Positions 23,677 through 36,903 of a DNA stretch of 64,000 bases are shown here, in pieces. Location: the NCBI GenBank assembly GCA_023515745.1, contig JALECJ010000004.1, positions 1 through 64,000 on the forward strand, given 5' to 3'. The stretch's first letter is position 1. Each line of letters begins with the position of its first letter. A program made the translations under genes and the position numbers. This stretch comes from Amoeboaphelidium protococcarum (Eukaryota > Aphelidiomycota > Aphelidea). Below the pieces are notes generated by a model. The model was not told where the DNA came from and did no database searches. It saw nothing but the letters and a program-made list of their open reading frames with translations.

Positions 23677-25818
23677 TCAAGCATAATGTTACTAATTCAA
23701 AGCCTAGTCATGGAAACTACTGAAGCCGTCCTGGTGCAGTTGTTCCATACCGGCAACCGCCAATTAGACCAGCTCGTCCTTCTTCACGCGCGTACGACAG
23801 CCGCGGCCATTGTTCACCTTCAAATGTCTATTCAACGCATCCAGGCGCAGAAAGGACTTCTAACAATACTCGCACACGTACGGTCTCACGCCAGCGTGGA
23901 TGCGCTCGTGACGCTTCAAATCATGATTTCTACTGAATCGCAGTCCACAAGTCTCGCAAGCGTATGGACGCTCAACGGAATGACTCTTGACATGGCTCTT
24001 CAGATTATGGTACTTGTCAAACTATTTATTGCATCCCGGAAAGTCGCACGCATACAACTACTAACCTTCAGTCCCATCTTCAACGGGAGCATCGTCAATC
24101 TTCTTTCTCTTTCGCGACTTTTTAGCTTTACCTGTCGCGGCATTGTCAAAATGCTACAGTGAATCCACGCTATGGCCACTAAAATGATTCGCATGATGCT
24201 AGTGATGACATCCCGCACCAGCACAATCACCGCCAGGATGACTGTCAACCAGAAACGACATGGCGTCTAGTAACGGCTATCCATTGGTAGGCTACGTCTC
24301 CAGAGGCCAGTAGCTCTCATCAAACAGGCTGGTGTAAGCACCTTCATTAATGGACGCGCGTCTGTTCTAAACCTGATGCTAATACTGAACCTGAGGTATG
24401 CTAGCGCCATGCATAATAGGACTCTAACTATTATTGTTACTCAACATTGAGAAAGCTCTTCTTCTCATGGCAGAAGGCTTCTTATCCATCGACAATTTGG
24501 CGTTTTAATTACCACTTCCCAGCAGTAGTGATGATCCATGCTATCCGTCAGACCCCACTCCATTATTATGAATATGATGTTGTTACTACTACTACTGCTA
24601 ATGATGTAATTAATGATGTTGATTGTACATAGGAACCTCTTGTAAATTCAGAGCCATTCCAAAAGAGGCGGCAGCATTCTTAAACAGTGGACTCAATCCC
24701 AAAGTATAGAAATCTTACTGCTACTACTACTATGCTTGTTAAGAGATGAAAACTCCATCATTATCATCCTCCTTCTAAGTATTCTTTGACTCTGTAAGAT
24801 TGTTCTACTAGCCGCAAACATTAAATGATTGCTACTATTACATTTATCCGTGATGATTTCCCCCACCATAATGGAAATCAAGCAGATAACTATGATCTCC
24901 ACAACTAGCGCCGCCACCACTTACTTCAATATCATTCAGAAGATTCCCAGAGCCCGTCAATAACTGCTCCAGCTAGTCGAAACTTCCATACTAGTGATGA
25001 TCATCAAATACATTTACAGTTGAGGAAGCAGCAGAAGAAGCGTCAGGTGTCAAATCAAGCTGCTACTTCCCATGATGGGCAACTTCCAAATGATTAGTTT
25101 CCTTACCACCACCTTCTAGCTTGCTCAACTATCCGCCATTATACTTTCCCTAATGATTTTCAAACTCGACTTGAGCCCCTTTCTAATCATCATAACTATT
25201 GACAAGCACCGATTATGGTCGCACCTACTAACTCACCATACATCCTGGACTTCCACTACGCTTAGGTGTAAACGGCGGCGTATTGGGTAATAGAGCCGAA
25301 CTGATCAACATGTTCTGATTATGATGAAGTTGATTTATATTCGCAATGCTGTTTGATTACTACTATTATTATTCCAAAGTATCAGAACTATTAAGCGCAG
25401 ATTATAAACCAATATTATCTTGAGAATAAAGTTTACTGCCACTATGCAACTCTAAAGGAGGATGATAATGAGGCTGTTATTGGTACTACGACTACACTTC
25501 CTATTGCTACTACGAAGACAACAGAGACGATGATGATAAGAATAACAACTAATCTTGTTATAACGATTATTCTTAAGATTTCAGACTCCGTTGCTGGGAA
25601 CGGGCTCCAGGTAACAACTGTTGCAGCTATTTATTATTATTAGTATCTGAGATGGATGCAAATTGGGAAACTTTAACAGATTCAACGTCGTTACTAAGAT
25701 GCTTGGTAACAGAAACAGCATCATCAGTAGCAGCGGCAGAAGAGCTTAAATGACTATTCCACTGATGATTACCAGAATTATATTGCTGAATCAAAGAATT
25801 ATCGTTCTCATCAGACAT
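23677..25818 (-). CDS. C2H2 zinc-finger transcription factor with long Gln-rich region
   Basis: 713 residues. The first roughly 500 are Gln/Ser/Asn-rich, with Gln runs written in a mixture of CAA, CAG, TAA and TAG. Three C2H2 fingers occupy the last third: one beginning CDFPGC with HxxxH, one CETCGLRFSRNHDLKRH, and one CEYCQKSFLRLDALNRH that ends in NNGRGC. That last form, finishing RHL-x5-GRGC, is typical of fungal C2H2 factors, where Cys replaces the final His. It is likely a nuclear sequence-specific regulator with Gln-rich activation segments. I checked the frame codon by codon and found no TGA before 23677. Confidence 0.88.
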
Positions 25819-26686
25819 TACTATTATTATAATTACAATACAAATACCAACAGGTACTACACGCATGTAAAAGTTCAATTAGAACGTACACATGTATAAT
25901 GACGATGGTCAAGAGTCATATAATAAGTACCTACTATATATATATACAGAATATTCACAGAATTAATCAAACTAGTGTTATAAACAATTAAATGCACAGA
26001 TGGATGGTGGACAATACTTCACTTTCACAGAGCCAACCAGTAGTGATGATGATTACTTGACAATACCAATACTAAGTGAGTGACTGATTGTGATCCAGCA
26101 GATGAATGAAGAGAAAAGAACAATGGACGGACGCGTTTCGTTCCACCCGCACGACGATTGCCGGATCATTTCACACACGCGCACACACACACTTCATAAA
26201 TTATTATTGCTGCGCCTCATTGTAATTGTAATCACATCCATTTCATACAGTCATAAAAGCACACATAGTTTACACATACAGGATATTCTGTGTTTCATAT
26301 TTCTTACTGCAGTCTATACGTTGAATTTACGCTGCTAGATTTTTCAGCTTGATTGTCTACTTACATGGGCGAGGCAGATGTCGCTTAGTTTTGCCACATT
26401 AAGAGTAAATGTGGTGCAATCTTGTTTATTTAAATTGCGGCGTTTTTTCTACTCGAGTTGCAACAGTATCTTCATTGCATACATATCATTGTATTTTACC
26501 ATTCTCAATGTTTGATACATTCATCGACAATGACAATGATCGATGCCTGAGATTTAGCGTTGCTACGTGGAATGGCATGAAGGATCGATGCATAACGAAC
26601 CTGTTTTGAAACAAACAATTGAGCTGCTTTCACTATTAAGGAAAGTAAAGCAACAAGCAACAGTGTCAGGTAAAACGTTAAAAATA
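25819..26686. other. Divergent intergenic region
   Basis: It separates the zinc-finger gene from the oxidoreductase. It holds TATATATATAT near 25936 and a GCGCACACACACAC run near 26180. An in-frame ATG at 26543 could extend the downstream protein by 48 residues. Confidence 0.5.
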
Positions 26687-27643
26687 ATGCAAGAGCAGAT
26701 AAGAGCGATATGGCGGGATAGATATGGAGGTCCTGATGCTTTGTACATGAAGAAAATTGACAAGCCGATTCCTAAAGAGGACGAAGTGCTGGTGAAAGTA
26801 CATGCAGTATCTTTAAACTCTTCCGATCTGCGTCTGTTAAAGGCTGATCCTTGGATGATCCGCTTAGTTTTCGGTTTTTCTAGTCCAAGCATAAAGATAT
26901 TAGGATCTGATGTTGCTGGTGTAGTTGAGGCTGTCGGGCCTAAAGTTAAAGATTTAAAAGTCGGCGATCAGATTTGGGGTGACATATCCAGTGCAAATAT
27001 GGGCAGCCTGAGCGAATACGTCTGTAAACCGGAGAAACTCTTCTCCCTCAAGCCGTCTAATCTGGATTTCAAGTAGGCCGCTTGTATTCCAGAAGCATGT
27101 GTTACTGCATTGTAGGCTTTGAGAGACCACGGTAAAGTTAAGAAAGGGGACAAAGTGCTGATTAACGGTGCATCTAGCGGCGTTGGATCCTTTGCCGTTC
27201 AAATTGCTAAGCACTATGGTGCATATGTTGTTGCAGTTGGTCAGAGTTCGAAGGCGGATATGATCAAGGGACTCGGTGCTGATTCTGTCATTTGCTACGA
27301 CAAAGAAGATGTAACAAAGTTGACGGAGAAGTTTGATGTAATTCTGGACATGGCGTGTTTTGATTCTGTTCAGCGTTTGTTACCACTTCTAAAGAAGACT
27401 GGTACGTACGTTGTGGGTGGCGGTGGTATGTATCCTCTAGTTCAGTGTGCATGGACAAAGAACTGTGTCCAGTTTACGGCTAGTAATTCTAGAAAAGAGC
27501 TGGATGAAATGAAATCACTGGTAGAGTCTTCCGCGATCAAGCCTTATGTAGACAAGGTTTTCAAATTTGAAGACACTGTCGAAGCGTTCAAATATCTAGA
27601 GGACAGAAAGGTGAAGGGCAAAATTGTGATTGAAATCGCTTAA
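26687..27643 (+). CDS. NAD(P)H quinone oxidoreductase-like MDR protein
   Basis: 318 residues of the zinc-free medium-chain dehydrogenase/reductase type. An N-terminal GroES-like domain (RDRYGGPDAL, VHAVSLNSSDLR, GSDVAGVVEAVG) is followed by a Rossmann domain with the dinucleotide loop INGASSGVGSFAVQIAKHYG and a C-terminal KVKGKIVIEI. Such enzymes reduce quinones or reactive enals with NADPH. It lacks the zinc-ligand pattern of alcohol dehydrogenases. I chose the ATG three residues before the conserved start (IRAIWRDRYGG); ATGs at 26543 and 26588 would add a basic extension that could target mitochondria, as in RTN4IP1. Confidence 0.9.
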
Positions 27644-27903
27644 TGAATTAATTATATTTAAAATGAATAAAATATAAGCTATGCTATAACAAATATAAAT
27701 GCTTAAGACATTGCAGTAGTCAATCAACATTGAGAGGTGACAGGAGGTGAATTTCAGAATTTTCAGGGTCTGAAACAAGTGACGCGATATGCTCTAACGA
27801 CAAAGCCCCTTGAACAATTATAGTCCTTTTCACTTTACTTTCAATTGAAATTTAAGTTGGATAATTTTTTAGTTCATCACTTTGCCTATTTAGTATTAAA
27901 AAC

Positions 27904-28440
27904 ATGATTATGCAATCATTGTTGGTGGCTTCCTTGCTTCTACTCTCTCACGTCTATGCGCGTTACGCGGTCATTGATCCTGGTCAGAATACTACTTGGC
28001 AGGTGAATTAACAAGTGGGTGTTCGTTGGCAAATTAATGAAGGAGGTCCTGCTGCCAATTTTTTGTCTGTTGAATTAATCACAGGACCACCATCGAAGGT
28101 TATGTACGTGACTACTCTTTGCAATGCGCTATCTCCATAATCTACTTATTGCGGTTGGACGGTGCCTGATTATCTATTCACTTCCACTTACAGTATCAGA
28201 ATCAGTTATAATAATGCTGTAGGTAATGCCCAGCCAGATTATGATTATGGCTCTCCATTTTAAATTATTGGTACTGCTACTGGCAATGCATCCACTATTG
28301 CAAGGCCCCCTGCACCTCAGTAATGCATCGGACCATGTGGGCGCAACGTGACCGACCCCTCGAATGGCGCATCTAACTCACTTTTGCATCGCTCTCTTAC
28401 TGCAGCTTTATCAGCTATTACTCTGTTAGTTTTGTGTTGA
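27904..28440 (+). CDS. Small secreted, probably GPI-anchored Ser/Thr-rich type protein
   Basis: 178 residues: a signal peptide (MIMQSLLVASLLLLSHVYA), one beta-sandwich domain with the pattern WQVNQQVGVRW ... VDxLF-type strand SYNNAV, and a hydrophobic C-terminal tail (LSAITLLVLC) preceded by small residues, as for GPI attachment. The fold resembles the KRE9/KNH1-type Ser-Thr-rich GPI-anchored family of fungi and some protists. It is probably a cell-wall or surface protein. Gln codons include TAA (near 28014) and TAG/TAA near the tail; the stop is TGA. Confidence 0.72.
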
Positions 28441-28848
28441 AATTTATAAAGATAATTTAAATTGCAAAGGCACGTCTTGCTTTGGTTGCGCTCATTGTCT
28501 TGTGATTGTATCTGGCATACATTGCATAGTAAATCTGCAATGCCAAAAGTAGTTTTCACATTTATCTCAATGGAAAAGTTTAACCCATTATTTGACAGAG
28601 TACTAGACGAGCATCCGTTTATAGTGGCTTTTACTCAGAACTTGTCAACGCTCGGCTTAGATTGAGCCTAATCAGGCTATTTATAAGATCGTAGGTGATT
28701 GGCCAGCAGCAAATTGTACTCGAAACAACCACAAACTTAGTTATTACATTCTATCATCATCCTTTTGTCAATATAACAGTCTTACTTTAATAGTAGCAAA
28801 TACGAAATTTACAATCTATAATTGCCATATAAAATTGCCATACCAAAA
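28441..28848. other. Intergenic region
   Basis: About 400 bp. A plus-strand ATG near 28540 opens a 41-codon frame to a TGA at 28665 that looks mildly protein-like but has no recognisable match. Nothing else is seen. Confidence 0.4.
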
Positions 28849-29448
28849 ATGTCTTCGCAAACTCAAGATCAAGTGCAGAGTGTGTAATAGGTGCAGTAAA
28901 ATGCATCGATCGCCCAGCAAATCATCAATGTGCGCTAGCTAAAGAAGCAGGATAAGAGTAATGATGATAAGCTTAATCCTGAATTGCAACGGAGCCTCGA
29001 TATGGTTGAGAAGAGGTGGAACGAATGGAGTGTGGCTGTGAGACAAAGCTTTGTCAAGCGCGTTCAGGCTCACGTCTTGTCCTCAGTGCAGACTCGAATC
29101 CCGAAGAAGCAATGGAATCAGTGGGAGGTGACGCTGAGATTCTGCTTGGATCACTTTTTTGATTGTGCGCGAGCTGCTAGCCAGTACAGCACTTTCAATG
29201 GTGATGCTGGACATGAAAGCGAAAGTATTGGTCACTTGCTCAAGATGATTGTGATGGGCAAAGAGCAGGATTTCAAAAAGGAAGAATTTGATCAACGCAT
29301 CAACGAAATGCTGAGCGATCAAGAGGTGAAACAAGTGCCAAATTTCGATCCTGCCGACAATAAGCACAAGGAGACGCTTCTGCAAATCAGATCCATGTAC
29401 ATGGTCGAGTGGGCCGCCTACTTTGTGCAGAAAATGGTTGAAAATTGA
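28849..29448 (+). CDS. Hypothetical helical protein
   Basis: 199 residues. The first 45 are Gln-rich and written partly with TAA/TAG. The rest is predicted all-helical and Trp/Lys-rich (KRWNEWSVAVRQSF, KKQWNQWEVTLRFCLDHFF), with no signal peptide or membrane segment. I do not recognise the family. Codon use and length argue for a real gene. It converges with the membrane protein gene 80 bp downstream. Confidence 0.7.
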
Positions 29449-29528
29449 TAGCTTTCTCTGAATAATGAATTATTCATTAACTCGCAAACACATTTCTCTA
29501 TTTGTTTTTCTCTTATTGCCAGTTTATA

Positions 29529-31412
29529 TCAACGTTACTGTAAGTATGACAGAAAAGACCAGCTTGCATGCGTAATCACGCACACGAAATAGAGTAGATG
29601 ATTACCATTACCAAATTGACGTGATAAATGACCTTTAGACAAGCCGATGACCTCCAAAGCATTCTATAGCATCTAAATCCTTAATCTTTCACTTTGATGC
29701 TTTACATCGATGCTATTCTCAATCTACGGCAAAGACTATGCGCCGTTATATCTCTTTGACATTTTGAAAATGCACAATGCAATGGCAATAGACGCGATGA
29801 TAATGTAAGACACGACGATTACAACAATTCTCTCGGTCAGGCTTTAATCCAAATGGTTACAGAGATAAACGCAGGCTGTCCCTTTCAGATCAAATGGAAG
29901 CTTCGATATAAGATTCAGCAGATATAGTGACCGAAGATCCATAAAGGAAATACTAGCACCGATTAAACCGGCTATAAGGATACTCACAGACTTGACCTGC
30001 ATCGTTATCAGAGCGTATGTATAAGACTTTTTCAGATAGTACCCCGCAATGTCATCTTTGTCAATTTCTGCATCATAGCTTTAATCAATCACAGTCTCGG
30101 TTGAATCCGAATCCAGACGTGAACTTTTAATTACAATCTAGGCATTCGTGATTTCATTCTTAACGCTCATGGACTTTACTTGTTACTAATCACCGCGACC
30201 ATAGAAGCCAAATTGAATTCCAACATCATCTTTACGAAGCTTCTTTTACACCTACATAAAAATCTCCGTCGCTGCTCCAGTAATGTCAATAACATTGAAC
30301 GCCACAGCAATACTCACAGAAATCCAGAATGCAGGACTTTTAAACTCTTTAACAGAAAGAAGCAGAAAGAACTGAATCAGATATTGATATAGATAAACAG
30401 GAAATAGTAATACCGGTGCCTACTCTTTCTAAGAAGCGACATTAAGCACTAGATGGTAAAATATTTTTGACACGATAGAGACCAGCATTTCATACACAAT
30501 GAGGACGGCAATTTGATTTGACGTGTCACCAGCAGTAATAAAGCTATTAGCCTAAAAGTATATAGATGCCAGTATATTCAGATAAAACTCAGGCATTATA
30601 AGCAAGAACCAAGTATAACTAAAGTCGCGATAAAAATGCTGCTCCCTCTCGAGCCACATGAACCAGGCAGCAATACTGATAGGAAATAAAAGCACGGCAC
30701 TAAGATCAATACTCCAAACATAAACAGTCCAAGAAGTGAGGACTTTTACAATAACCATACCCAATATAGCTCTTTCAATACCACTAAATGACTGTGGAAG
30801 CCTCAGTCTTGACTTGATAAAGGATAAAATTTACCTGGTATATCCCGAGTCTGTTGCTCCATCGCGTGACTTCTTCTATGATTACTGGTGAAAATGATCG
30901 TGACCAGCAGATAAGCGAAACAGAGGAGTCTCATTGCGACAGCAAAATTCATCATGTTCGAACAAGGCCAGCATTGGATTGTGCTCAGCTTCGACAAAAT
31001 CTGGACGAAATATTAACGGCCTTACCAGATATATATAAATTGCAGCCACTGTTGAATGAAGTGTTAATAGCCATGCTTTAGGTAAGACATCTAAATATGC
31101 AGAATAGCTGATCAAGGCAAAAAACACGTAGTAGCCAACAAACTCTTTCACGTAAAGTTTCCACCTACGATTCCAAGATGTAACATATTGATAAGCCATA
31201 CCAAATGCGTAAGTCGATATAAACATATTTACGATACCTAGTTGTGTTAGAATAGATGTCAGCACAAAAGTGATATACTGTGTTTCATCGTCATAAAGCC
31301 TGATAACGTTAATAGCAGCAGCGCACGCCATTACTGCTATCAATGCCACAGTTGTCAACGGCAAACATACCGCAGTATACACGTAACGAATCCAAATATC
31401 CTGATCCAACAT
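29529..31412 (-). CDS. Polytopic membrane protein, unrecognised
   Basis: About 627 residues with roughly a dozen hydrophobic segments in two blocks (for example VCLPLTTVALIAVMACAAA and VVIVVSYIIIASIAIALC), separated by a hydrophilic loop around residues 180-215 and a second one around 420-480. I see no family signature. The N-terminus is uncertain. The hydrophobic frame continues upstream of the ATG at 31412 to a TGA just above 31514, and an ATG at about 31551 in another frame (MAKAPFDLNTLIGH) may belong to the same protein through an intron or frameshift that I could not place. In-frame TAA/TAG are Gln. Confidence 0.72.
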
Positions 31413-31618
31413 ATTATACTGATTTCTTGTTAAATTAACCAAGAATAATAATAAAGTAAGAGCGGTCTGTCCACAGTTAAATTTAGCCTTGAAGTGTAAT
31501 TGGAACGTGGCCAATCAGAGTATTCAGATCAAATGGTGCCTTGGCCATTGAGGCTGAATACAATTTCTTTCAAGTGAAGAGAAGCTACAATACTGAACAG
31601 CAAGCTCACACCATAATA

Positions 31619-32707
31619 ATGTCTACTACCAATGATAGTATGGACGATTTCATGGCCACTTATTTATCTTAATAATCGTCAGTGAAAGCGTCTTCGCCTT
31701 AGATGAAACAATTTGAGGTGAAACAACAACAACCGTCTCAACAGACTCCAATGGCGCCCCAGAGAAATTAAAGTCATAATGGACAGAATATCAATATCCT
31801 CAGTCCTGCTATGGAGAACAAATAAACTAGGCGTGATCAAGAATCTAACTTATTAGCGATGAACATCAAGTTTTATGTGCAGCATCCAGACACTATAACT
31901 TTTGGAATGGATACCAGAGGAGAATGCTTGGCAGGTGATGACAAAGACAGCACTAATGATACCGCGTCAGAAAGCACAAATTCTGAGCGTAGAAATTCTC
32001 AGATGGCCACGTTACAAGTACAAGATGCTGACATTGCCACAGTGGAAATTTTTGATACTGTCAATTACCGAATGACTTGCCGTGACACTGTGAAGAATGT
32101 TTTAAGGTGCACGGGCGTAGATCTATACAACTATGACGTGTTTGGACTTTACGAATGTGCATTCGTTGAGGAGAAGCAGAGAGAAATGTCATTGAAACTG
32201 GGCGATGAGTATCAAACGCCGTAGAAATAAAGAAAATACTCCACAGTTACTCGGCGGCGAATTTTGCGACTAGTTCATCCTGATGAGTACCCGTTGATCG
32301 CGTATCATAACTGGCGATTTGCTCCTACTACAACTGAGATGCCTCGGCGACGCAAGAGCTCTGCCACCTCGAAGAATACTGCTGCAAATTCAGAATCTTC
32401 ATCTAAAAGTAAGAGAAGGGATAAAGCTGTGCTCAAGAAGAGGGAATTTCATTTCTTAATTAAGGAGTTGTCTTTGGAGGATATGAACATTCTGTAGATG
32501 ATCAAACGTGGGATATCATTTAGTGTTATTGAGCCAACTGCATTTGAGCAGATCAAGATCTAGTAATACGCTGGTTATGCAATGGAAAAGCTGGAGACGC
32601 GTCTGAAACTGATCGAACGCGAGCAGAATAAACAAGAGAGCGCCGTTAAAGAGAAGTACCTTTAGCAGATAACATGGATATCGGATACTTTTATTGAAAG
32701 GGCTTGA
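31619..32707 (+). CDS. Ubiquitin-fold/RA-like domain protein
   Basis: 362 residues: a Gln-rich N-terminal tail, then at about 80-230 a ubiquitin-superfold segment like a Ras-association domain (VEIFDTVNYRMTCRDTVKNV, LYNYDVFGLYECAF, ILRLVHPDEYPLIAYHNWR), then a basic Ser-rich linker and a coiled-coil tail. RA and FERM-F1 domains end in this kind of LxxxEYPL...W pattern. It may be a small-GTPase or scaffold partner; the assignment is tentative. Confidence 0.6.
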
Positions 32708-32776
32708 CTAACTATGTGAAATAATATAAACTTAAACAGTATACACACTAAGTCTATTTTAACAAATAATAACTAA

Positions 32777-35700
32777 TCATTATTCAAATTTACGCAACAC
32801 TTCGCCCAAATCGCCATTACAACTCTGCAATACTCGTCGAACATCTGATTCAGTGACATTGTTAGGCAGACGACACTTGAGCCAATTCACTTTACAGTTC
32901 AATTAAACTTCAGCCATTCGGTCCACTGAATACTGCTGAGATTCCAGCTTGACAAAATTAAACTTTTCAACAGACTGCATAGATCGGTAGTGAACATTAA
33001 AGGCTGAATAAATAGGCCTGTGATCAGATATCCAGCATTCCAATCGACCGTACTTCTCTTGCCGTATCTTTGACTCCTGGTTATGCATTCGACACGAAAC
33101 ATCGGGCCTGACTTTGGACATTTAAGAGATACTATCTCTGAAGAGAATACGGTCGCACCAGGCAGGAACGCGCTTCTTCTCACTAGTGTCATAAATATCA
33201 GTTCCAGGATCATACTTGTAAGTGGGCGCGAAGTTAATGACACCTTCATCAAAAATCTTCAACAGAGAAGCGGTGCTTGATTACTTTTTCTATCGTAATA
33301 ACTAATCATGTAACTTCAATTCCTCCAACTATCCATCATTAATCAGCTACACCACCTTGTCTCGGTCCATGTCAATTCTGTAATTAAGATCTCCAGCAAA
33401 GAAGCAAAATTCATGATCTAAAGCCTAACAACCATTCCCACCATGCGAAAGACATAAGTCCAGCGACTAACCAGCCTTGGACTTTAATTCACCCAGCGTA
33501 GATGATTTCACAATAGTCAGGGCATCGACGTTACGCTTGGCCACTTTATTCTGATGAGCGGGGAGATGAGCATTGACAAAGCAGAAGGAAGAGTGATCAA
33601 GGACAAATCGTACCACAATACCACCCTTATTACCAAATGTACCACCGAGACCGGTACTAATTAGACTGCAACTGACATTCGAGATAAGATTTTAAGCGTT
33701 TATATCTTCTCGAACAAAAATACATGTGAACAGTCCCACCAGATTCTTGCATTCTAACAAATGGTAAGGGCGCTTGTAATTCTAACGTAATAATCGCACC
33801 AACCTATCTTTCCATGCTGTTGCCCGACTGGCTTGCTGACTAGCCTCCTCAGCAGACATTGATTGCACTTGATCCGCCGTGGCCTTCTTACCAGAAGCTC
33901 GGGAGAAAAATCCACCTGCAGCAACTTTAGTGCTCTCCAAATCCACAATCTCTTGGAATCCAAAAACAATTATATCCGCACCACCTTCCACCTGATTGAC
34001 GTACTTATCGAGAAAGTATGCATCCTCGCCCCTTACTTCCAAAGCATCAGGCTTATTAGCATCAATATTCCACGAGCACATTAAAAGTGATAACGGAGTA
34101 TAAGTACAGAATTGCTATTCCCTCATCCTGACAAACATGTCTTCATAATCTTAGCTGAGTAGACCATCATAAAACTAGACATGACCATCCTTTGAGCAAG
34201 AGTTCACGAGGAGAGAATCGCCACGTATTAAAGAGTCAAAATCAACTTCAAAACTCTCAACAGCGTGCCCATGAGAAGCAATCCAATCTTTCAAGCAAGT
34301 AACAGAAGATTATCCAGAATCCTATTAAGTGGTGGTAGACACGTCAAGGATGGAGCATCGACCAGTTCCGGTACCAACCCAGAGATGACCATCAATTGTA
34401 TTCAGCAGAGCTGATATTCTGTACGATCCCATGTCAATAAGTCGGATAGCTGCTTGCTACTACTGCTCAGAGTTACTGGTTGACCATTCCAAAATTTTGC
34501 CATCAATATGACCAGTATAAACTCTACTATGAGTTGAATGCTACGCTGACGATGAAGAATGTAGTAATTAGTACGTCTGTTATGGGGAGGAGATGCAGGT
34601 GAGAGCACCGACCGTTTAAGGAACTTCAACACGCCTGGACATGGAATCTCTACTGAATTAGTGAGCATTGGCAGTTGAGAGAGGTACAATTTCAATAGAA
34701 CGATCTTTGATGGTCCATAACTAAGTTTACAACTACAAAGAATCTTAATTCTACGACTACACAATGCAGACACCAACCTATTTCGGTGCAATACGAATAG
34801 TCTTAGGACGACCTTCCAAACTGATAATCTTTCCAATATGAATAGTCTTTGCAGATGACTATGAAGTCAACGTGGCTGCTGCTTACAAAGCGGGAATATT
34901 AAACAGCTAGACGGAAGAAGGATGAGGCTCAGTCCATAATTAAGCGACCCCATTATCATCTATCGTCAACATACCACAGCTCTAGCTATTATTACCACTG
35001 CTAGTAAACACCACGCGCTCAATAAATGTAATCGCATGAGAGTGAGCACTGGACCGCCGCTCCACAATTTCCCCACTGAATACATCCACAATGAAAACTT
35101 CACCATCACGAGCACCTACCCACAGATATCGATATTCAGTATCCCATGCATTCAACTGAGATCCAGAGTGTCCAGGTAGAATTGGAACTGTGGCGAAGCA
35201 TAGAGCTGAACATTTAGCTGACTCCTGCTGCTTCGACTATGATGATGAACTACCTTAATTGGAAGATGATCCAAGAGATGAGGATTAATTAGAGGATGAT
35301 GACGACTAAACATTAAGCTAGACTGTAAAAGCCAAATCTCCAGTCTGCAAATTGTACAACTTTAATGTCTGTGAGCCAACAGCCAGATATCCTCTACCAA
35401 TTGCCGCGCGGTACGGGGAACCTTTAACACTCAACTCCTTAATACATGACGGTGTCCTAACATAGGGAGCCTTTCTATTGGCATTGAAAGCATCCGGATA
35501 TGCGGCCGTCTTTTCTAAAGAGCTTTTATAAGATTTAGTCACTCCACTGGATTTATTACTAACATTACTTGCAGCTTGTGATGACGCCACTCCAGGTGAC
35601 TATCCAGACTATATATCAAATACTTACTATCCACCACCAGCGACTAAAGGAGAAGATGCAGCAGATGATGGCAAACTGACGATATTCAGAAATTCAGTGG

Positions 35701-36427
35701 ATGATATTTTAGGACGCGCCGGGAGAGGTGGTCGATTAATAACATTGCGGCTAGATGATGATTAAGAAGTGATAGTATTAGGAGAACTGTCATTAGTTGG
35801 TCGAGGTGGTAGAGATGGCTTATTAATGCTGTCGCCACTGCTACTACTCACAGTATTATTAGTTTTTCTTTAATAAACTCTACTCCCACTATCATCAAGG
35901 CCATCTTTGCTATTATTCAGAGAGAATTAACTAGAAGTCTTCACCCGAAGACTATTTCTACTATTACTGGCAGAGGTGTTGGATGCACTAACGGCGAATT
36001 CATCAGAGAAGGGATCAATAGCATAATTGGTCTTATTATTAGTATTAATATTACTTCCACTACTGCTACTATCACCACTTGAATTTGTATTGAATTGCGA
36101 TCCCAGTTTGAGTTATCGAATAGCACTCTGCACAGTCACACTATCATGGCTGACACTTTTAGGTAGAGCGGTCCTAGACGATGTAGCATCTGGCTATTAC
36201 GAAACACCGCTTTATTAAGTATATAAATTGCCCATAGACCGCTATCTACTCCGATCTCCAGATCTGGATAAGGGCAGACTTGTACTGCTAGAGGAAACTG
36301 AAGATTATTACGTTGAGGATGGTTGCGACTACTCCTCTTCCATCTTTCGGAAATGCATCTTGGCCTTTTGGAATGGAGTCAGCATAGGCTCATTTTCATC
36401 ATCGTCATCATTTCCCATAATGTACAT
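32777..36427 (-). CDS. WD40-repeat inositol polyphosphate 5-phosphatase
   Basis: A continuous frame of 1216 residues. An N-terminal Ser/Asn/Pro-rich region (1-280, with PPLPARP SH3-ligand-like runs) is followed by a beta-propeller (about 290-770; [20 protein letters not shown]) and a complete 5-phosphatase domain from about 780: [52 protein letters not shown] and [10 protein letters not shown]. It removes the 5-phosphate from phosphoinositides. The same WD40-phosphatase order occurs in plant 5PTase12-14 type enzymes. A UBA-like tail ([18 protein letters not shown]) closes it. Two in-frame ATGs lie 9 bases apart; I used the outer one. TAA/TAG are Gln throughout. Confidence 0.92.
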
Positions 36428-36903
36428 AGAAAATCAATATAATATAAATATTTCAGACTAATATTATAATAAATCAAGTGTAATTCAACTAGAATAATAA
36501 GCGGCGTTAACTTAGCAATTCCGTTAAACGGAAAGGATGGAAGCTCTTAAGGCCGACGGACGACAGAACGAAACGGCTTGAAAGCTTTACCGCGTCTATA
36601 TAATAGTCCATTCAAAAAAGTAAAGTAAAAAATTACCACGTATCAAATCTCAAAATGGAAATAGCCTCTCGATTATAAGTCTTGTTACATTTATTCGCAT
36701 CGAAGTACTCTGCTCTGTACTGATTAATCAATTCAAGTCTCTGATATATTCATACACTTCAAATATATATTTCTACCACTGAAAGGAGATCAATGTTCAA
36801 TCCATATCAAATTCAAAAAAGTCACTTGTAAACTTTGAAGAGTTAAGTGTTAATACTGCGCCACTGAGTGCAGGCCATTATATAACAAGAATGTATCTCT
36901 TAT
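36428..36903. other. Intergenic region upstream of the 5-phosphatase
   Basis: About 480 bp between two minus-strand genes. A TATA-like CTATATAATAG (about 36596) and a nearby CCGCGTC are possible promoter elements for the 5-phosphatase gene. Confidence 0.4.

Noticed and set aside
23686-24162. Plus-strand 158-codon open frame
   Set aside because: It is the antisense shadow of the three zinc fingers encoded on the minus strand.
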